From Photobacterium sp. DA100 (GTDB lineage Bacteria; Pseudomonadota; Gammaproteobacteria; Enterobacterales; Vibrionaceae), in the NCBI RefSeq assembly GCF_029223585.1, contig NZ_CP119423.1, positions 2,976,001 to 3,040,000 of the forward strand: 64,000 nt of DNA, read 5' to 3'. Shown in pieces: positions 37,531-46,720 of the stretch. The translations under genes were made by a program, and so were the position numbers. The notes under the pieces are model-generated. The model made no database searches and was not told where the DNA came from. It saw nothing but the letters and a program-made list of their open reading frames with translations. Position 1 is the stretch's first letter, and each line of letters opens with the position of its first letter.

Positions 37531-37941
37531 TTACACCGACGTCACTTCGACCTGGAGCTTCACTTGCTTATCGCCGTTGTTGTCCAAGCCTTCAAACATG
37601 GTCGGAGTATTCAGGCCCGTTGACAATGTTGGCGACACCAGTGTACGCCAGCCACCATCATCAAGACGCTCCTGGACCTTGAACGCAATTTTGACCTCTT
37701 CGGCCGAGACCTCCAGCAGCTCTGCGCTTCCGACCAGTTCCCGGCGACTATCTTCACTATCGATATTACTACCAAAAAAGACCGTCTCTTCACCAGGCAG
37801 TAGTGACAGTGAGGTATTAACGGACTGGGTACTTCCAGACGCACCAGTCAGTTCAAAATTCACATCTAATAGCCAGTCGGCCATGGCTAACGGGCTTAGC
37901 AGTGCGCTGAACAGCACCAACCCTTTACCCCAGTCATTCAT
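37531..37941 (-). CDS. Exported hypothetical protein, 136 aa
   Basis: I do not recognise this family. The true start is the ATG at 37941, where a signal peptide begins (MNDWGKGLVLFSALLSPLAMA); the open frame reaches a further 68 codons upstream into the neighbouring gene. The mature part looks beta-rich (WLLDVNFELTG, KIAFKVQERLDDGGWRTLVSPTLSTG, KQVKLQVEVTSV), suggesting a small periplasmic beta-sandwich. Its start is five bases after the stop of the yfeZ-like gene, so the two form an operon. Confidence 0.65.
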   Translation of the reverse strand: MNDWGKGLVLFSALLSPLAMADWLLDVNFELTGASGSTQSVNTSLSLLPGEETVFFGSNIDSEDSRRELVGSAELLEVSAEEVKIAFKVQERLDDGGWRTLVSPTLSTGLNTPTMFEGLDNNGDKQVKLQVEVTSV

Positions 37942-37946
37942 TGTCT

Positions 37947-38408
37947 TTACCTCTCTACGGGCTTGTCCGCAAATGTATTTCTGACCCTGGAGCTTCTGAG
38001 CAGGTACCCTCCAAGCCAGAATGTCAGCAGTAGGCTGACCGCCCGGGTCCAGCTGAAGGCCCCGTGGGTCAACATCAGCTGATACATTTGCAAAACACAA
38101 TCTGTTGTATAACTCAGCAGCAGGATCCCTTTCCCATGCAGCCATACGAAATTAATTAGTTTTTTATTTTTGTGGCGGTATCCGGCCATCCACATATAGA
38201 TAAGTGCCGGAAGGCCTAATAGCATTGCCAGATAAAGGTTATCTCGCAACGGATATAAAATCTCCAAGACCTGGGCCCCTTGTTCGCGGCTTGCGCCCGC
38301 CATGACAAAAACCACCCAGCCTTTGGCACTGAACAACCAACACAGCCATAACATGGTCGAAGGTTTCAACAAGCCATGCTTGTCATAGGCGTCTATCGGA
38401 TATATCAC
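37947..38408 (-). CDS. YfeZ-like inner-membrane protein (DUF2919)
   Basis: This 153-residue membrane protein has about four hydrophobic segments (near 20-40, 52-74, 90-112 and 118-138). The N-terminal sequence YPIDAYDKHGLLKPSTMLWLCW is typical of the DUF2919 family, which includes Escherichia YfeZ. Function is unknown. It is paired with the downstream exported protein and sits in the yfeX neighbourhood. Confidence 0.75.
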   Translation of the reverse strand: MIYPIDAYDKHGLLKPSTMLWLCWLFSAKGWVVFVMAGASREQGAQVLEILYPLRDNLYLAMLLGLPALIYMWMAGYRHKNKKLINFVWLHGKGILLLSYTTDCVLQMYQLMLTHGAFSWTRAVSLLLTFWLGGYLLRSSRVRNTFADKPVER

Positions 38409-38904
38409 TTACTTTCCCCGTTTCTCACTGCTTACTGTGCAATGGAGGCTTACCCCTGATATTTCAATAGCCAACTTTGTCTATGGCCATTGTGGGGATC
38501 ATTCTAAAGCGGGACCGATATAACAACACTGTTCAGTACTAGGCACACCTTAATCTATCTGGTCGCAACTACCAGCCAAAGTGGTAAATTCTGTGGTTCA
38601 ACGCACTATTTGGGTAGTCGTCTTGTCGACATGATCACGTTTTGTGGGATGAGAATGACGAATTTTCTAGTTTTCTTACAAAAGTCACATCAGAAATAAA
38701 TATGCTCAGTTTCTAACGCTTTAGTGGAATATCCATTAATATTCATTGTGTTAATGAATATTTTACCACCATTACCCCTTGTTCAGTTTCTGTTCATACA
38801 ATGTAAGATTCCTACCACTTTGGAAGGGGGGAAAAGACAGAAAAGTGCCAATTGATATTGGCAGCGGTATAATCGACCCAAAGAAATCATGGATCGGACA
38901 AACA
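38409..38904 (+). other. 496-base divergent gap
   Basis: This region lies between the yfeZ-like start and the DUF2956 start. An open frame extends upstream of 38905 but has no RBS before that ATG. CCAAAGTGGTA (38576-38586) recurs as its exact reverse complement at 38813-38823; these 11-bp ends could be chance. I see no further gene. Confidence 0.4.
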
Positions 38905-39252
38905 ATGGCAACCAGCAAAAATCAAGGGGCACCGTCCCCAGAGACCCAAGCAGAGGCAATGAAGATTGCCCGTGCGACGCAAAAACCAGGCCAGACCAAA
39001 GAACAGACCAAGCTGATCGCTCAAGGGATCCAGCACGGTATTGAGCAATATAAGAAACAACAAAAAGCCAAAGCCCGCGAGCGGGACAAGCTGCGTAAAA
39101 AACAAGCCAGAGATAAATCGCAAGATATTGAACAGCCCGCTACAGATGCGCCAGCAGCAGAACAAGTGGTTGTGAGTAAACAACATTGGCTGCCCTGGCT
39201 ATTGCTTATTGCCTCTTGGGTTGGGTTTATTGGCTACCTTCAATTCGGTTAA
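38905..39252 (+). CDS. DUF2956 family protein
   Basis: This protein of about 115 residues is of a vibrio-specific family of unknown function. The ATG at 38905 is chosen because the family begins there (SPETQAEAMKIARATQKPGQTKEQTKLIAQGIQ). Residues 45-75 are highly basic (KKQQKAKARERDKLRKKQARDK), and a single membrane helix follows at the C terminus (about 93-113, WLPWLLLIASWVGFIGYL). The topology is thus a cytoplasmic basic domain with a C-terminal anchor. It is closely followed by a lipoprotein gene. Confidence 0.75.
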   Translation: MATSKNQGAPSPETQAEAMKIARATQKPGQTKEQTKLIAQGIQHGIEQYKKQQKAKARERDKLRKKQARDKSQDIEQPATDAPAAEQVVVSKQHWLPWLLLIASWVGFIGYLQFG

Positions 39253-39271
39253 CGCATATGAGGATTCATGG

Positions 39272-39730
39272 ATGACTCAACAACAAAGTTTTCGTTATTT
39301 TCCTCTGCTAGCACTTCTGACTGTTCTCACCGGGTGCGGCAGCCCGGATTCTGCCTACAGCCACACGGTAAAAGTCAATCAAATCTGTGGTGAGAAACCA
39401 AACTGTGTCAGCACGCTGGATAACCGCGAAGAGCACGCTTTGGCCCCTTTTGAACTCAGTAAAACAGGGCTGGAGCAATGGGCGCATATCGAGAAACTAG
39501 CGCTTTCCCTTCCCGGTGCCTCCCTCGCTAAGCGCACTGACGATTACCTTCATGTAGAGTGCACCAGCAAAGTTTTCCGCTTTGTTGATGATTTTGAGGT
39601 ACAACGGCAATCAGGGCAGCTTACCGTCCGCTCGGAATCCCGGACGGGATATTCCGATTTCGGTGTCAACCGTAAGCGCGCCGAGGCATTCCGGAAGCTG
39701 TTGGCACAAGAAGGTTACCTGAAAAATTAG
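39272..39730 (+). CDS. DUF1499 lipoprotein
   Basis: This exported lipoprotein has about 152 residues, starting at the ATG at 39272 (MTQQQSFRYFPLLALLTVLTGC, lipobox LTGC). The DUF1499 core is present: EKPNCVSTLDNREEHALAPF, YLHVECTSKVFRFVDDFEV and the ending SRTGYSDFGVNRKRAEAFRKLL. The role is unknown. It lies 19 bases after the DUF2956 gene and is probably co-transcribed with it. Confidence 0.8.
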   Translation: MTQQQSFRYFPLLALLTVLTGCGSPDSAYSHTVKVNQICGEKPNCVSTLDNREEHALAPFELSKTGLEQWAHIEKLALSLPGASLAKRTDDYLHVECTSKVFRFVDDFEVQRQSGQLTVRSESRTGYSDFGVNRKRAEAFRKLLAQEGYLKN

Positions 39731-39810
39731 CCATAGCAGGCACACTCTTACAGTTGCAAATAATTCTCACTTAGATCTAAAATAAGCTCAATGGCAAATG
39801 GAGGATCGAG

Positions 39811-40008
39811 ATGAGTATCGCCAGTTATTTGATGTTCGGCATCTTGGGATTCCTTACCATGCTCGTGATCCAAGGGCTAGAAGCTGCTGTTCAGATCCCT
39901 GGAGCTTCCTCAGCGCTCACGTCGTGGTTAGCGATTTATGGCACTTGGTTAGCCATTATTGCCCATGGGGTTTATCTGTGGTGCAAAAACCCATCCCACA
40001 GACATTAA
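39811..40008 (+). CDS. Small membrane protein, 65 aa
   Basis: I do not recognise this 65-residue protein. Two hydrophobic helices (about residues 4-24 and 36-57) are separated by a short Gly/Ala/Ser loop, and the tail is basic (KNPSHRH). GGAGG lies seven bases before the ATG. It is followed immediately by a terminator shared with the convergent nap operon. Confidence 0.6.
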   Translation: MSIASYLMFGILGFLTMLVIQGLEAAVQIPGASSALTSWLAIYGTWLAIIAHGVYLWCKNPSHRH

Positions 40009-40043
40009 AAAAAGCCATGCAGCATATGCATGGCTTTGTTTTT
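40009..40043. terminator. Bidirectional terminator (nap operon and small membrane gene)
   Basis: An 11-bp perfect stem (40011-40021 with 40027-40037) is flanked by an A run and a T run on both strands. On the minus strand it ends in seven T, closing the nap operon. Confidence 0.9.
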
Positions 40044-40066
40044 ATTCGGCAAACTAAACACTACCG

Positions 40067-40201
40067 TTAGATATTTTTGTCCTTACCCAGCGACAATAGC
40101 CAGATACAAATCACAGCTACCGCAGCAAAACCAGACAGGATGATTACAGGCATGGCTGCATAACCCAGTACATGCCAGATGATTGACTCTAATGTACTCA
40201 T
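40067..40201 (-). CDS. 44-aa membrane peptide at the end of the nap operon
   Basis: Reading the minus strand from the ATG at 40201 gives a 44-residue protein beginning MSTLESIIWHVLGYAAMPVI. A membrane helix (about residues 15-37) is followed by a basic end (SLGKDKNI). GGAGAAAC precedes the start, and the gene begins 20 bases after napC. I recall a very short family (annotated as TIGR02808) of this length and sequence style in Vibrio, Photobacterium and Shewanella nap loci. The function is unknown; a small subunit aiding NapC or quinol access is a guess. Confidence 0.75.
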   Translation of the reverse strand: MSTLESIIWHVLGYAAMPVIILSGFAAVAVICIWLLSLGKDKNI

Positions 40202-40221
40202 TGTTTCTCCTTATCTGAGGC

Positions 40222-40797
40222 TTACTGCCAGCCTTCAATACCAGACATATCAGGTAGTTTGTGGGCAATCCCCTTATGGCAATCTACACAGGTCTTATCG
40301 CCGGACGCCAATGCCGTAGAGTGCTGTTTCGCGCTGCGGCTTCCCTGCTCAGAGAAGTCCATGTACTCAAACTCGTGACAGTTTCGGCACTCCTGTGAGT
40401 CATTTTCCTTCATCCGGTGCCACTCGCGGTTAGCAAGATAGCCCCGACGTTCCTCAAACTTCTCTTCGGTACTGATCGTCCCCATCGCATATGCCACCAA
40501 CTCTTTCGATGCCTGAACCTTACGAACAATTTTATCGGTCCAGTTATGTGGCACGTGACAATCAGAACAAATCGCGCGGACACCTGAGCGGTTGGCAAAG
40601 TGTACCGTTTCACGGATCTCTTTAACGATCGGAGCGTGACAGCCAGCACAGAACTCTTCGGTGTTGGTCGCTTCCATACCGGTGTTGAATGCCCCCCAGA
40701 ACAGCAAGCCGCCCATGAAGCCCATGAACAACACCAAACCGACAGCGACCTTACTCGGAGATGTCAGTCGACGCCAAAACGTTTTCAATAGTTTCAT
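40222..40797 (-). CDS. napC: NapC, tetraheme quinol dehydrogenase
   Basis: NapC takes electrons from membrane quinols and passes them to NapB/NapA. The 191-residue protein has one N-terminal membrane anchor (about residues 17-37, VAVGLVLFMGFMGGLLFWGAF). Four heme-binding CxxCH motifs follow (CAGCH, CSDCH, CRNCH, CVDCH). It follows napB by 31 bases. Confidence 0.97.
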   Translation of the reverse strand: MKLLKTFWRRLTSPSKVAVGLVLFMGFMGGLLFWGAFNTGMEATNTEEFCAGCHAPIVKEIRETVHFANRSGVRAICSDCHVPHNWTDKIVRKVQASKELVAYAMGTISTEEKFEERRGYLANREWHRMKENDSQECRNCHEFEYMDFSEQGSRSAKQHSTALASGDKTCVDCHKGIAHKLPDMSGIEGWQ

Positions 40798-40828
40798 CTT
40801 ATAGCCCCTTTAGCACTGATGGCTATAA

Positions 40829-41296
40829 TTAGCGCAACGCATCAACACGCTGGAAGTCATTTTCAACCAACGGCTTAGCATCTGCTTGTGGTACGTGACA
40901 CTGCAAACAGAAGTAACGTGCTGGTGACACATCTGACAATACCTGACCTTCACGTGGTGACTGGTAGTGTGTCACGCTGATCTTAGTCGCCCCCATTTCG
41001 TTGGCATTTTTCCAGCTATGACAGGCTAGACACTTATTGGCATTTTTCGACACTTCGTAATTTCGGATCGTATGCGGTACCAAAGGTGGCTGGTAAACAT
41101 AATCGCTATCGATCGTACCCTGATCGCGAGGGTAGCGCTTCATCGGATCCGCCGCGCGGGTCGCTTCCAGTTCGCTGGCACCACGTAGTGACTCCAGACC
41201 ACCGATACCCCCCGGATTGTGCAGCTCTTCTGCACTATGCACAGCACCAGCCAGCATCATGCCAAATGCCATTACTGCTAGAACTAATCGTTTCAT
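40829..41296 (-). CDS. napB: NapB, diheme cytochrome subunit
   Basis: NapB is the periplasmic diheme electron-transfer subunit of nitrate reductase. The 155-residue precursor has a signal peptide (ending GAVHS). Two CxxCH motifs (CLACH and CLQCH) are preceded by the characteristic YVYQPPLVPHTIRNYEV. An 88-base gap separates it from napA. Confidence 0.97.
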   Translation of the reverse strand: MKRLVLAVMAFGMMLAGAVHSAEELHNPGGIGGLESLRGASELEATRAADPMKRYPRDQGTIDSDYVYQPPLVPHTIRNYEVSKNANKCLACHSWKNANEMGATKISVTHYQSPREGQVLSDVSPARYFCLQCHVPQADAKPLVENDFQRVDALR

Positions 41297-41384
41297 TGTA
41301 TTCTCCGCCTACAGGCTAAATTCAGGTCAAGGTAGGGCTGTCCGGCAAATAGCCAGACAACCAACCTCTTCAATTTGTTGCTAT

Positions 41385-43871
41385 TTATACTTTGGTGATC
41401 TTCACAGGACACTTCTTGAAGTCGGTCTGCTTGGATAGCGGATCGGTTGCATCAAGAATCAACTTGTTCACCAAAATACGGGCATCAAAGAATGGAATGA
41501 ATACCAAGCCCACAGGTGGACGGTTACGACCACGGGTCTCAACACGGCAGCGAACTTCACCACGGCGAGAAGCAACCAGTACTTCATCACCACGACGCAG
41601 GCCTCGTGACGCGGCATCATCCGGGTGGATGTAACACAGTGCATCCGGAACCGCTTTGTAAAGCTCAGGAACGCGGCGAGTCATGGTGCCGGTATGCCAG
41701 TGCTCAAGTACACGGCCAGTTGACATCCAAAGGTCATATTCTTCATCTGGTACTTCGGGTGCTGGCTCAAATGGCGCAAAGATGATGTTTGCCTTGCCGT
41801 CTTTGTGGCCGTAGAAGCGGAAGCCTTCACCTGCGGGTACATATGGATCCGAGCCTTCAGCAAAACGCCACTGGGTCTCTTTGCCGTCAACAACCGGCCA
41901 GCGAAGACCGCGCACCTGATGGTATGTGTCGTATGGTGCCAAGTCGTGCGCTTTACCACGACCGAACGCCGCATATTCTTCGAACAGACCTTTCTGGACG
42001 TAGAAGCCTTGTGCTTTAGCGTCATCGTTCAATGGCTGGGTTTCAGACATTGGGAATTTATCAACCTGACCGTTACGGAACAGGATGTCATACATGGTCT
42101 TGCCACGGTACTGCGGTGCTTTCGCCAGTAGCTCTTCGCCCCACACTTCCTCAACCTTGAAGCGCTTGGAGAACTCCATGATCTGCCAAAGGTCAGACTT
42201 AGACTCGCCCTGGGTTTCAACCTGCTGGTACCATGCTTGGGTACGACGCTCTGCGTTGCCGTAAGCACCTTCCTTCTCGACCCACATCGCGGTAGGAAGA
42301 ACAAGGTCAGCAGCCTGAGCCGTTGCGGTTGGGTATGGGTCAGAACATACGATAAAGTTCTCTGGGTTACGGTAGCCCGGCAGACGCTCCTGGTTGATGT
42401 TCGGGCCTGCCTGCATGTTGTTGTTACACATTACCCAGTAGGCATTCATCTTGCCGTCCTTGAGCATACGGTCGTGCAAGACGGCGTGGTAACCCGGCTT
42501 CGGTGGAATCGTGCCTTCCGGCAGTTTCCAAATCTTCTCGGCAACCGCACGGTGCTTAGGATTCGCAACCACCATGTCTGCAGGCAGGCGGTGTGCAAAA
42601 GTACCCACTTCACGCGCCGTACCACATGCCGATGGCTGGCCCGTTAGCGAGAATGGGCTGTTGCCCGGCTGAGAAATCTTACCGGTTAGCAGGTGGATGT
42701 TGTACACCAGGCTGTTCATCCACACACCACGGGTGTGCTGGTTCATGCCCATGGTCCACAGTGACATCACCTTGGTATTAGGGTCTGCGTACTGCTTCGC
42801 CAGCTCGATCAGCTTCTCTTGCGGAACACCCGACATTTCAGACGCTTTCTCGACGGTGTACTCTGCAACAGAGGCCTTGTACTCTTCGAATGTCATGGCA
42901 TGCATGGCACCAGAGTTGGCATTTTTCGCTTTCTTCTGGCGAGGGTCTTCGTCACGCAGGCCGTAACCGATATCGGTATCGGCACGCTTGAAGTTGGTGT
43001 GCTTGTTGACGAAGTCCCAGTTAACTGCATCGTTCTGGATGATGTAGTTAGCGATGAAGTTACCAATTGCAAGGTCAGTTTGCGGCTCGAAGATCATGCC
43101 GTTGTCAGCCAGCTCGAACGAACGGTGGTAGTACGTCGACAACACGTTTACTTTCACGTGCGGGTTGCTCAGACGGCGGTCAGTCAAACGGGTCCACAAA
43201 ACTGGGTGCATTTCCGCCATGTTCGAGCCCCAAAGCACGAACGAGTCCGCATTTTCGAAGTCATCGTAACAGCCCATCGGCTCATCGATACCAAAGGTAC
43301 GCATGAAGCCCACTACGGCAGATGCCATACAGTGGCGTGCATTCGGGTCGATGTTGTTAGAGCGGAAGCCGGCCTTCATCATCTTCGCTGCGGCATAGCC
43401 TTCCATTACGGTCCACTGGCCTGAGCCAAACATACCTACGCCCGATGGACCATGCTTTTTAAGTGCTTCTTTCCATTTCTCGGCCATCACATCGAACGCC
43501 TGATCCCAAGAGACTGGCTGGAAGTCGCCATCTTTATGGAACTTGCCGTCTTTCATACGCAGCATTGGTGACTGCAGACGATCCCGGCCGTACATGATTT
43601 TCGACAGGAAGTAACCCTTGATACAGTTCAGGCCCTTGTTGACCGGCGCTTCCGGATCACCCTGAGTCGCCACAACACGACCATTCTGTGTACCGACTAG
43701 TACTGAACAACCTGTACCACAAAAACGACAAGGCGCTTTATCCCACTTAATTTTGGTTTCGTCAGAACTAACAATTAAGTTAGTTGCTGATGCTGGCAGC
43801 GAGATCCCCGCTACAGCTGCTGCCGATGCAGCGGCGTTTGCTTTCACAAACGCACGTCTTGTCATTTTCAT
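41385..43871 (-). CDS. napA: NapA, periplasmic nitrate reductase catalytic subunit
   Basis: NapA reduces nitrate to nitrite in the periplasm, with bis-molybdopterin guanine dinucleotide and a [4Fe-4S] cluster. The 828 residues match the family. A twin-arginine signal is at the N terminus ([19 protein letters not shown]). The cluster cysteines are in PCRFCGTGC (Cys48, Cys51, Cys55) plus the one in NKGLNCIKG. The molybdenum-ligand cysteine is in [13 protein letters not shown]. Its ATG overlaps the napD stop by four bases, implying coupling to the chaperone NapD. Confidence 0.98.
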   Translation of the reverse strand: MKMTRRAFVKANAAASAAAVAGISLPASATNLIVSSDETKIKWDKAPCRFCGTGCSVLVGTQNGRVVATQGDPEAPVNKGLNCIKGYFLSKIMYGRDRLQSPMLRMKDGKFHKDGDFQPVSWDQAFDVMAEKWKEALKKHGPSGVGMFGSGQWTVMEGYAAAKMMKAGFRSNNIDPNARHCMASAVVGFMRTFGIDEPMGCYDDFENADSFVLWGSNMAEMHPVLWTRLTDRRLSNPHVKVNVLSTYYHRSFELADNGMIFEPQTDLAIGNFIANYIIQNDAVNWDFVNKHTNFKRADTDIGYGLRDEDPRQKKAKNANSGAMHAMTFEEYKASVAEYTVEKASEMSGVPQEKLIELAKQYADPNTKVMSLWTMGMNQHTRGVWMNSLVYNIHLLTGKISQPGNSPFSLTGQPSACGTAREVGTFAHRLPADMVVANPKHRAVAEKIWKLPEGTIPPKPGYHAVLHDRMLKDGKMNAYWVMCNNNMQAGPNINQERLPGYRNPENFIVCSDPYPTATAQAADLVLPTAMWVEKEGAYGNAERRTQAWYQQVETQGESKSDLWQIMEFSKRFKVEEVWGEELLAKAPQYRGKTMYDILFRNGQVDKFPMSETQPLNDDAKAQGFYVQKGLFEEYAAFGRGKAHDLAPYDTYHQVRGLRWPVVDGKETQWRFAEGSDPYVPAGEGFRFYGHKDGKANIIFAPFEPAPEVPDEEYDLWMSTGRVLEHWHTGTMTRRVPELYKAVPDALCYIHPDDAASRGLRRGDEVLVASRRGEVRCRVETRGRNRPPVGLVFIPFFDARILVNKLILDATDPLSKQTDFKKCPVKITKV

Positions 43872-44140
43872 GAATCTTCCTCAGATTGCGAGTCGAAGTG
43901 TTCGATTTGGTGATACACTAAAAACGTGGTTAAAACGTGTTCTAAGTTATTGATTTTATCTATGGTGTCAGTCACGTAGCCCTGGTTTTCGGTTTCCAGA
44001 ACCACAATGATCTTCCCTTCTTCACTGTCGCCGTAAATTTCCGCATTCGGCATTACAGCAATCTGCTCTTTGACAGAGGCCAGATACGCCGGCTTGACAT
44101 GAACAACCAAACTGGAAATGTGTACTTCTTGTAATGCCAT
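43868..44140 (-). CDS. napD: NapD, NapA signal-peptide chaperone
   Basis: NapD binds the twin-arginine signal of NapA and prevents premature export. The 90-residue protein has the usual ferredoxin-like pattern ([23 protein letters not shown] and [23 protein letters not shown]). It lies two bases after napF and overlaps napA by four bases. Confidence 0.95.
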   Translation of the reverse strand: MALQEVHISSLVVHVKPAYLASVKEQIAVMPNAEIYGDSEEGKIIVVLETENQGYVTDTIDKINNLEHVLTTFLVYHQIEHFDSQSEEDS

Positions 44141-44142
44141 CG

Positions 44143-44634
44143 CTAACTCTCTTCGTTATCGTTATTCACCATGGTAATTGCCGATGCCGGGCAGACCGAC
44201 ACACATGCACCACACCCCGTGCAAACTGAGCTCTCCAGCTCAGGACGGGCAACACAGCCCGGTTGCAGTTTGAACCGAATCGCCATCACCTCGCACGCAT
44301 CACCGCAGCTTCGGCACTCAATGTTGTGGTGGGCCAGGCAACCCTCATTAACCTGTGCCACCAAAGGCCATGGCTGCTCTGATTGCGGCTGAAACAGCGG
44401 CTCGGGACAAGCCTCGGCACAGCGGTAACAGAATGTGCATTCACCACGCTGAAAGTCGACGGAAGGAAAACCTCCGTCGCCTTTGGCAATAATTTGTGTT
44501 TCACATGCATTGATACACTTGTTGCACCGGGTACAGGTGTCGGTGAAAATCTCTTCTTCGACCACCCAGGGCATCCGCTGCAGGTCAGGCTTGCGACGCC
44601 GTGTCAGTAATCGACGACGGGAACGATCAAACAT
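44143..44634 (-). CDS. napF: NapF, iron-sulfur protein
   Basis: NapF is a cytoplasmic ferredoxin-type protein that helps NapA maturation. I start at the ATG at 44634 (MFDRSRRRLLTRRRKPDLQR), the conserved basic N terminus; the open frame reaches 24 codons upstream. The Cys clusters are CTRCNKCINAC, CTFCYRCAEAC, CRSCGDAC and CTGCGACVSVC. It is the first gene of napFDABC. Confidence 0.95.
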   Translation of the reverse strand: MFDRSRRRLLTRRRKPDLQRMPWVVEEEIFTDTCTRCNKCINACETQIIAKGDGGFPSVDFQRGECTFCYRCAEACPEPLFQPQSEQPWPLVAQVNEGCLAHHNIECRSCGDACEVMAIRFKLQPGCVARPELESSVCTGCGACVSVCPASAITMVNNDNEES

Positions 44635-44832
44635 TGACTCTATCCTTCGTAAAATATTATTAATAAAAATAGTGATTACGGGCAGCAGCTTGGCTATACA
44701 AAGCAAGGTGTACCAATAGACAGCTTCAATGAATTACAACAAATAATCACAAGCTGTCATTTTTTTACACGACAAGTGTAAATCCCGTAATAAATGCTTA
44801 AATACCTAGTAAGGGCTAATTGGGGGTTAAAT

Positions 44833-44846
44833 TTGTCTTGGATCAA
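44833..44846 (-). promoter_or_regulatory. FNR-like site upstream of napF
   Basis: On the minus strand TTGAT-CCAA-GACAA has a perfect left half and three of five bases in the right half of the FNR consensus TTGAT-N4-ATCAA. It is about 200 bases upstream of napF. At the class II distance only a poor -10 is seen. FNR plus NarP control of nap is expected. The site could also serve narQ on the other strand. Confidence 0.45.
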
Positions 44847-45018
44847 TAAATTTAAATGCTCAGCCTCTCAGTATAAAAAAGCTATGTTTTATCGAAGGTG
44901 GCTACTACTCACCCCATTTGCATCGAAAACCACCAGTCTGTCTATTAAATGTAGACCAGATTAAAATAGAAAAGCGTATTCAACTTATCTTTAAGATAGC
45001 GTTTTAAAAGGAAAATCT

Positions 45019-46716
45019 GTGAAAAACAGGCCTCTAAAGCCCGTCACTACCACTATTGCCAGGGCGATGCTCGCAATCCTGCTTCTTTCCGTGGTGACCA
45101 CCAGCTTTGCCTTACTGACTTTGGCTTCCAGTTTGAATGATGCCGAAGCGGTCAACGTCTCCGGCTCATTGCGCATGCAGAGTTACCGATTGGCTTATGA
45201 TATCCAGACCCAGTCGCCTCACCTTCAAGCACACCTGGATATGTTTGAGAAGTCCTTGTTTTCGCCTTCAATGGCGGCACTGGAACACTGGACGGTACCG
45301 ACCAATATCAAGATGCACTACTACAACTTGATTGGCCGCTGGGAAGACTTACACCCTTTGCTGCATAACGGAAATGAACGGCTATTTCTCAGCGAAGTCG
45401 CAAATTTTGTCGACCGTATCGACCAATTTGTCTACGAGTTACAGGAATTTTCCATCATCAAGCTACAGCTCCTGTCGATCGTCGGCGGGCTGGGACTGAG
45501 TTTGATCCTCATTGCCGCGCTGTTCACTATCCATTTTACCCAGCGCAAAATCGTCACCCCGCTTAACCAAATGGTCATTGCCAGTGAGCAAATCCAAGAA
45601 GGCAAGTTCGACCTTACCCTCGATGTCAAAAGTGACAACGAGCTGGGCATCCTGGCCGGCACGTTTACGACCATGGCGACCGAGCTCGGCAAGCTATACC
45701 GGAACCTGGAAAAAAAAGTCGATGAAAAAACCCGCCGCCTGCGCCAAGCCAACGAATCGTTACAGGTGCTGTATGACTGCTCGCAAGAGCTGTCGCAAAG
45801 CCGCTTAAGTACCAAGAACTTTGCGGTGATGCTCGATACTCTGCTGGCCATTGAGGGGCTGACCGCAGCCAAGCTGCTCATCGAAGAGAGCAGTGGCAAC
45901 AATACTGAAATCCTCGCCGGTGAACCATCGGGCAACAACTGGCATTACCACGACCTCGAGCTCGACGGCCAGGTACTGGGCCAATTATGGTGGCAAGACA
46001 CCCTCCCTTGCCCCGATAAGAACCTGATTGAAAACATCTCTCGCACGCTGGCCCGTGGGATCTACTACAACCGTGCCCAGAAGCAGTCAGAGCAGTTATT
46101 ATTGATGGAGGAGCGTGCTACGATTGCGCGCGAGTTGCATGACTCCCTTGCCCAGTCTCTGTCGTACCTTAAAATTCAAGTCACCCTGCTCAAAAGGCAG
46201 CTAGGGCAAGGCGATCAGACGCAGACCATGGCAATTATCAGTGATATTGACCAAGGGCTCTCCGGGGCTTATACCCAGTTACGGGAGCTACTAAGTACCT
46301 TCCGGCTCACAATCAAGGAAGCAAACTTTGGTGAAGCATTGGTAGAAATGCTAAAACCTCTAGAAGAACAGAGCGATGCTTTATTGATAATAGATAACCA
46401 GCTTTCATCACTGAGTCTGGATGCCCATCATCAGGTGCACTTATTGCAACTGATCAGAGAAGCAGTACTCAATGCCATCAAGCATGCACAAGCTGATGAA
46501 ATCATTATTACCTGCCAGCAAGATAACGAGACTGTGACGATCAATATCAGCGATGACGGAATAGGTTTTGATCCGGCCGATGAAAAACTCAATCATTACG
46601 GCCTAGCAATTATGACCGAGCGGGCTTCACGCCTTCACGGTACACTGGAAATCAATACAACCAAGGACTCTGGCAGCAAAGTCACCCTTCAGTTTCAGCC
46701 TGAGTCCCAAGGATAA
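45019..46716 (+). CDS. narQ: NarQ, nitrate/nitrite sensor kinase
   Basis: NarQ senses periplasmic nitrate/nitrite and phosphorylates NarP. The 565-residue protein begins at GTG after AAAGGAAAA. It has a first membrane helix (about 12-35), the nitrate-binding P-box (VSGSLRMQSYRLAY), a second helix near residue 155, and a HAMP domain (QIQEGKFDLTLDVKSDNELG). A GAF-like module and the HisKA_3 histidine in EERATIARELHDSLAQSLSY follow, then the ATPase (NAIKHAQADE, DDGIGFDP). It is adjacent to napF, divergently transcribed. Confidence 0.95.
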   Translation: MKNRPLKPVTTTIARAMLAILLLSVVTTSFALLTLASSLNDAEAVNVSGSLRMQSYRLAYDIQTQSPHLQAHLDMFEKSLFSPSMAALEHWTVPTNIKMHYYNLIGRWEDLHPLLHNGNERLFLSEVANFVDRIDQFVYELQEFSIIKLQLLSIVGGLGLSLILIAALFTIHFTQRKIVTPLNQMVIASEQIQEGKFDLTLDVKSDNELGILAGTFTTMATELGKLYRNLEKKVDEKTRRLRQANESLQVLYDCSQELSQSRLSTKNFAVMLDTLLAIEGLTAAKLLIEESSGNNTEILAGEPSGNNWHYHDLELDGQVLGQLWWQDTLPCPDKNLIENISRTLARGIYYNRAQKQSEQLLLMEERATIARELHDSLAQSLSYLKIQVTLLKRQLGQGDQTQTMAIISDIDQGLSGAYTQLRELLSTFRLTIKEANFGEALVEMLKPLEEQSDALLIIDNQLSSLSLDAHHQVHLLQLIREAVLNAIKHAQADEIIITCQQDNETVTINISDDGIGFDPADEKLNHYGLAIMTERASRLHGTLEINTTKDSGSKVTLQFQPESQG

Positions 46717-46720
46717 CAAT

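Noticed and set aside
38576..38823. 11-bp inverted ends suggesting a small insertion element
   Set aside because: Only 11 bases match, no target duplication is visible and the interior has no features; chance pairing in a 500-base gap is plausible.
40083..40268. 61-codon minus-strand ORF after napC
   Set aside because: It overlaps the napC 3' end in another frame and has a Cys/His-rich random composition; the 44-codon ORF at 40067-40201 with an RBS is the better gene.
42819..43424. 201-codon plus-strand ORF inside napA
   Set aside because: Antisense to the conserved NapA sequence, with no independent support.
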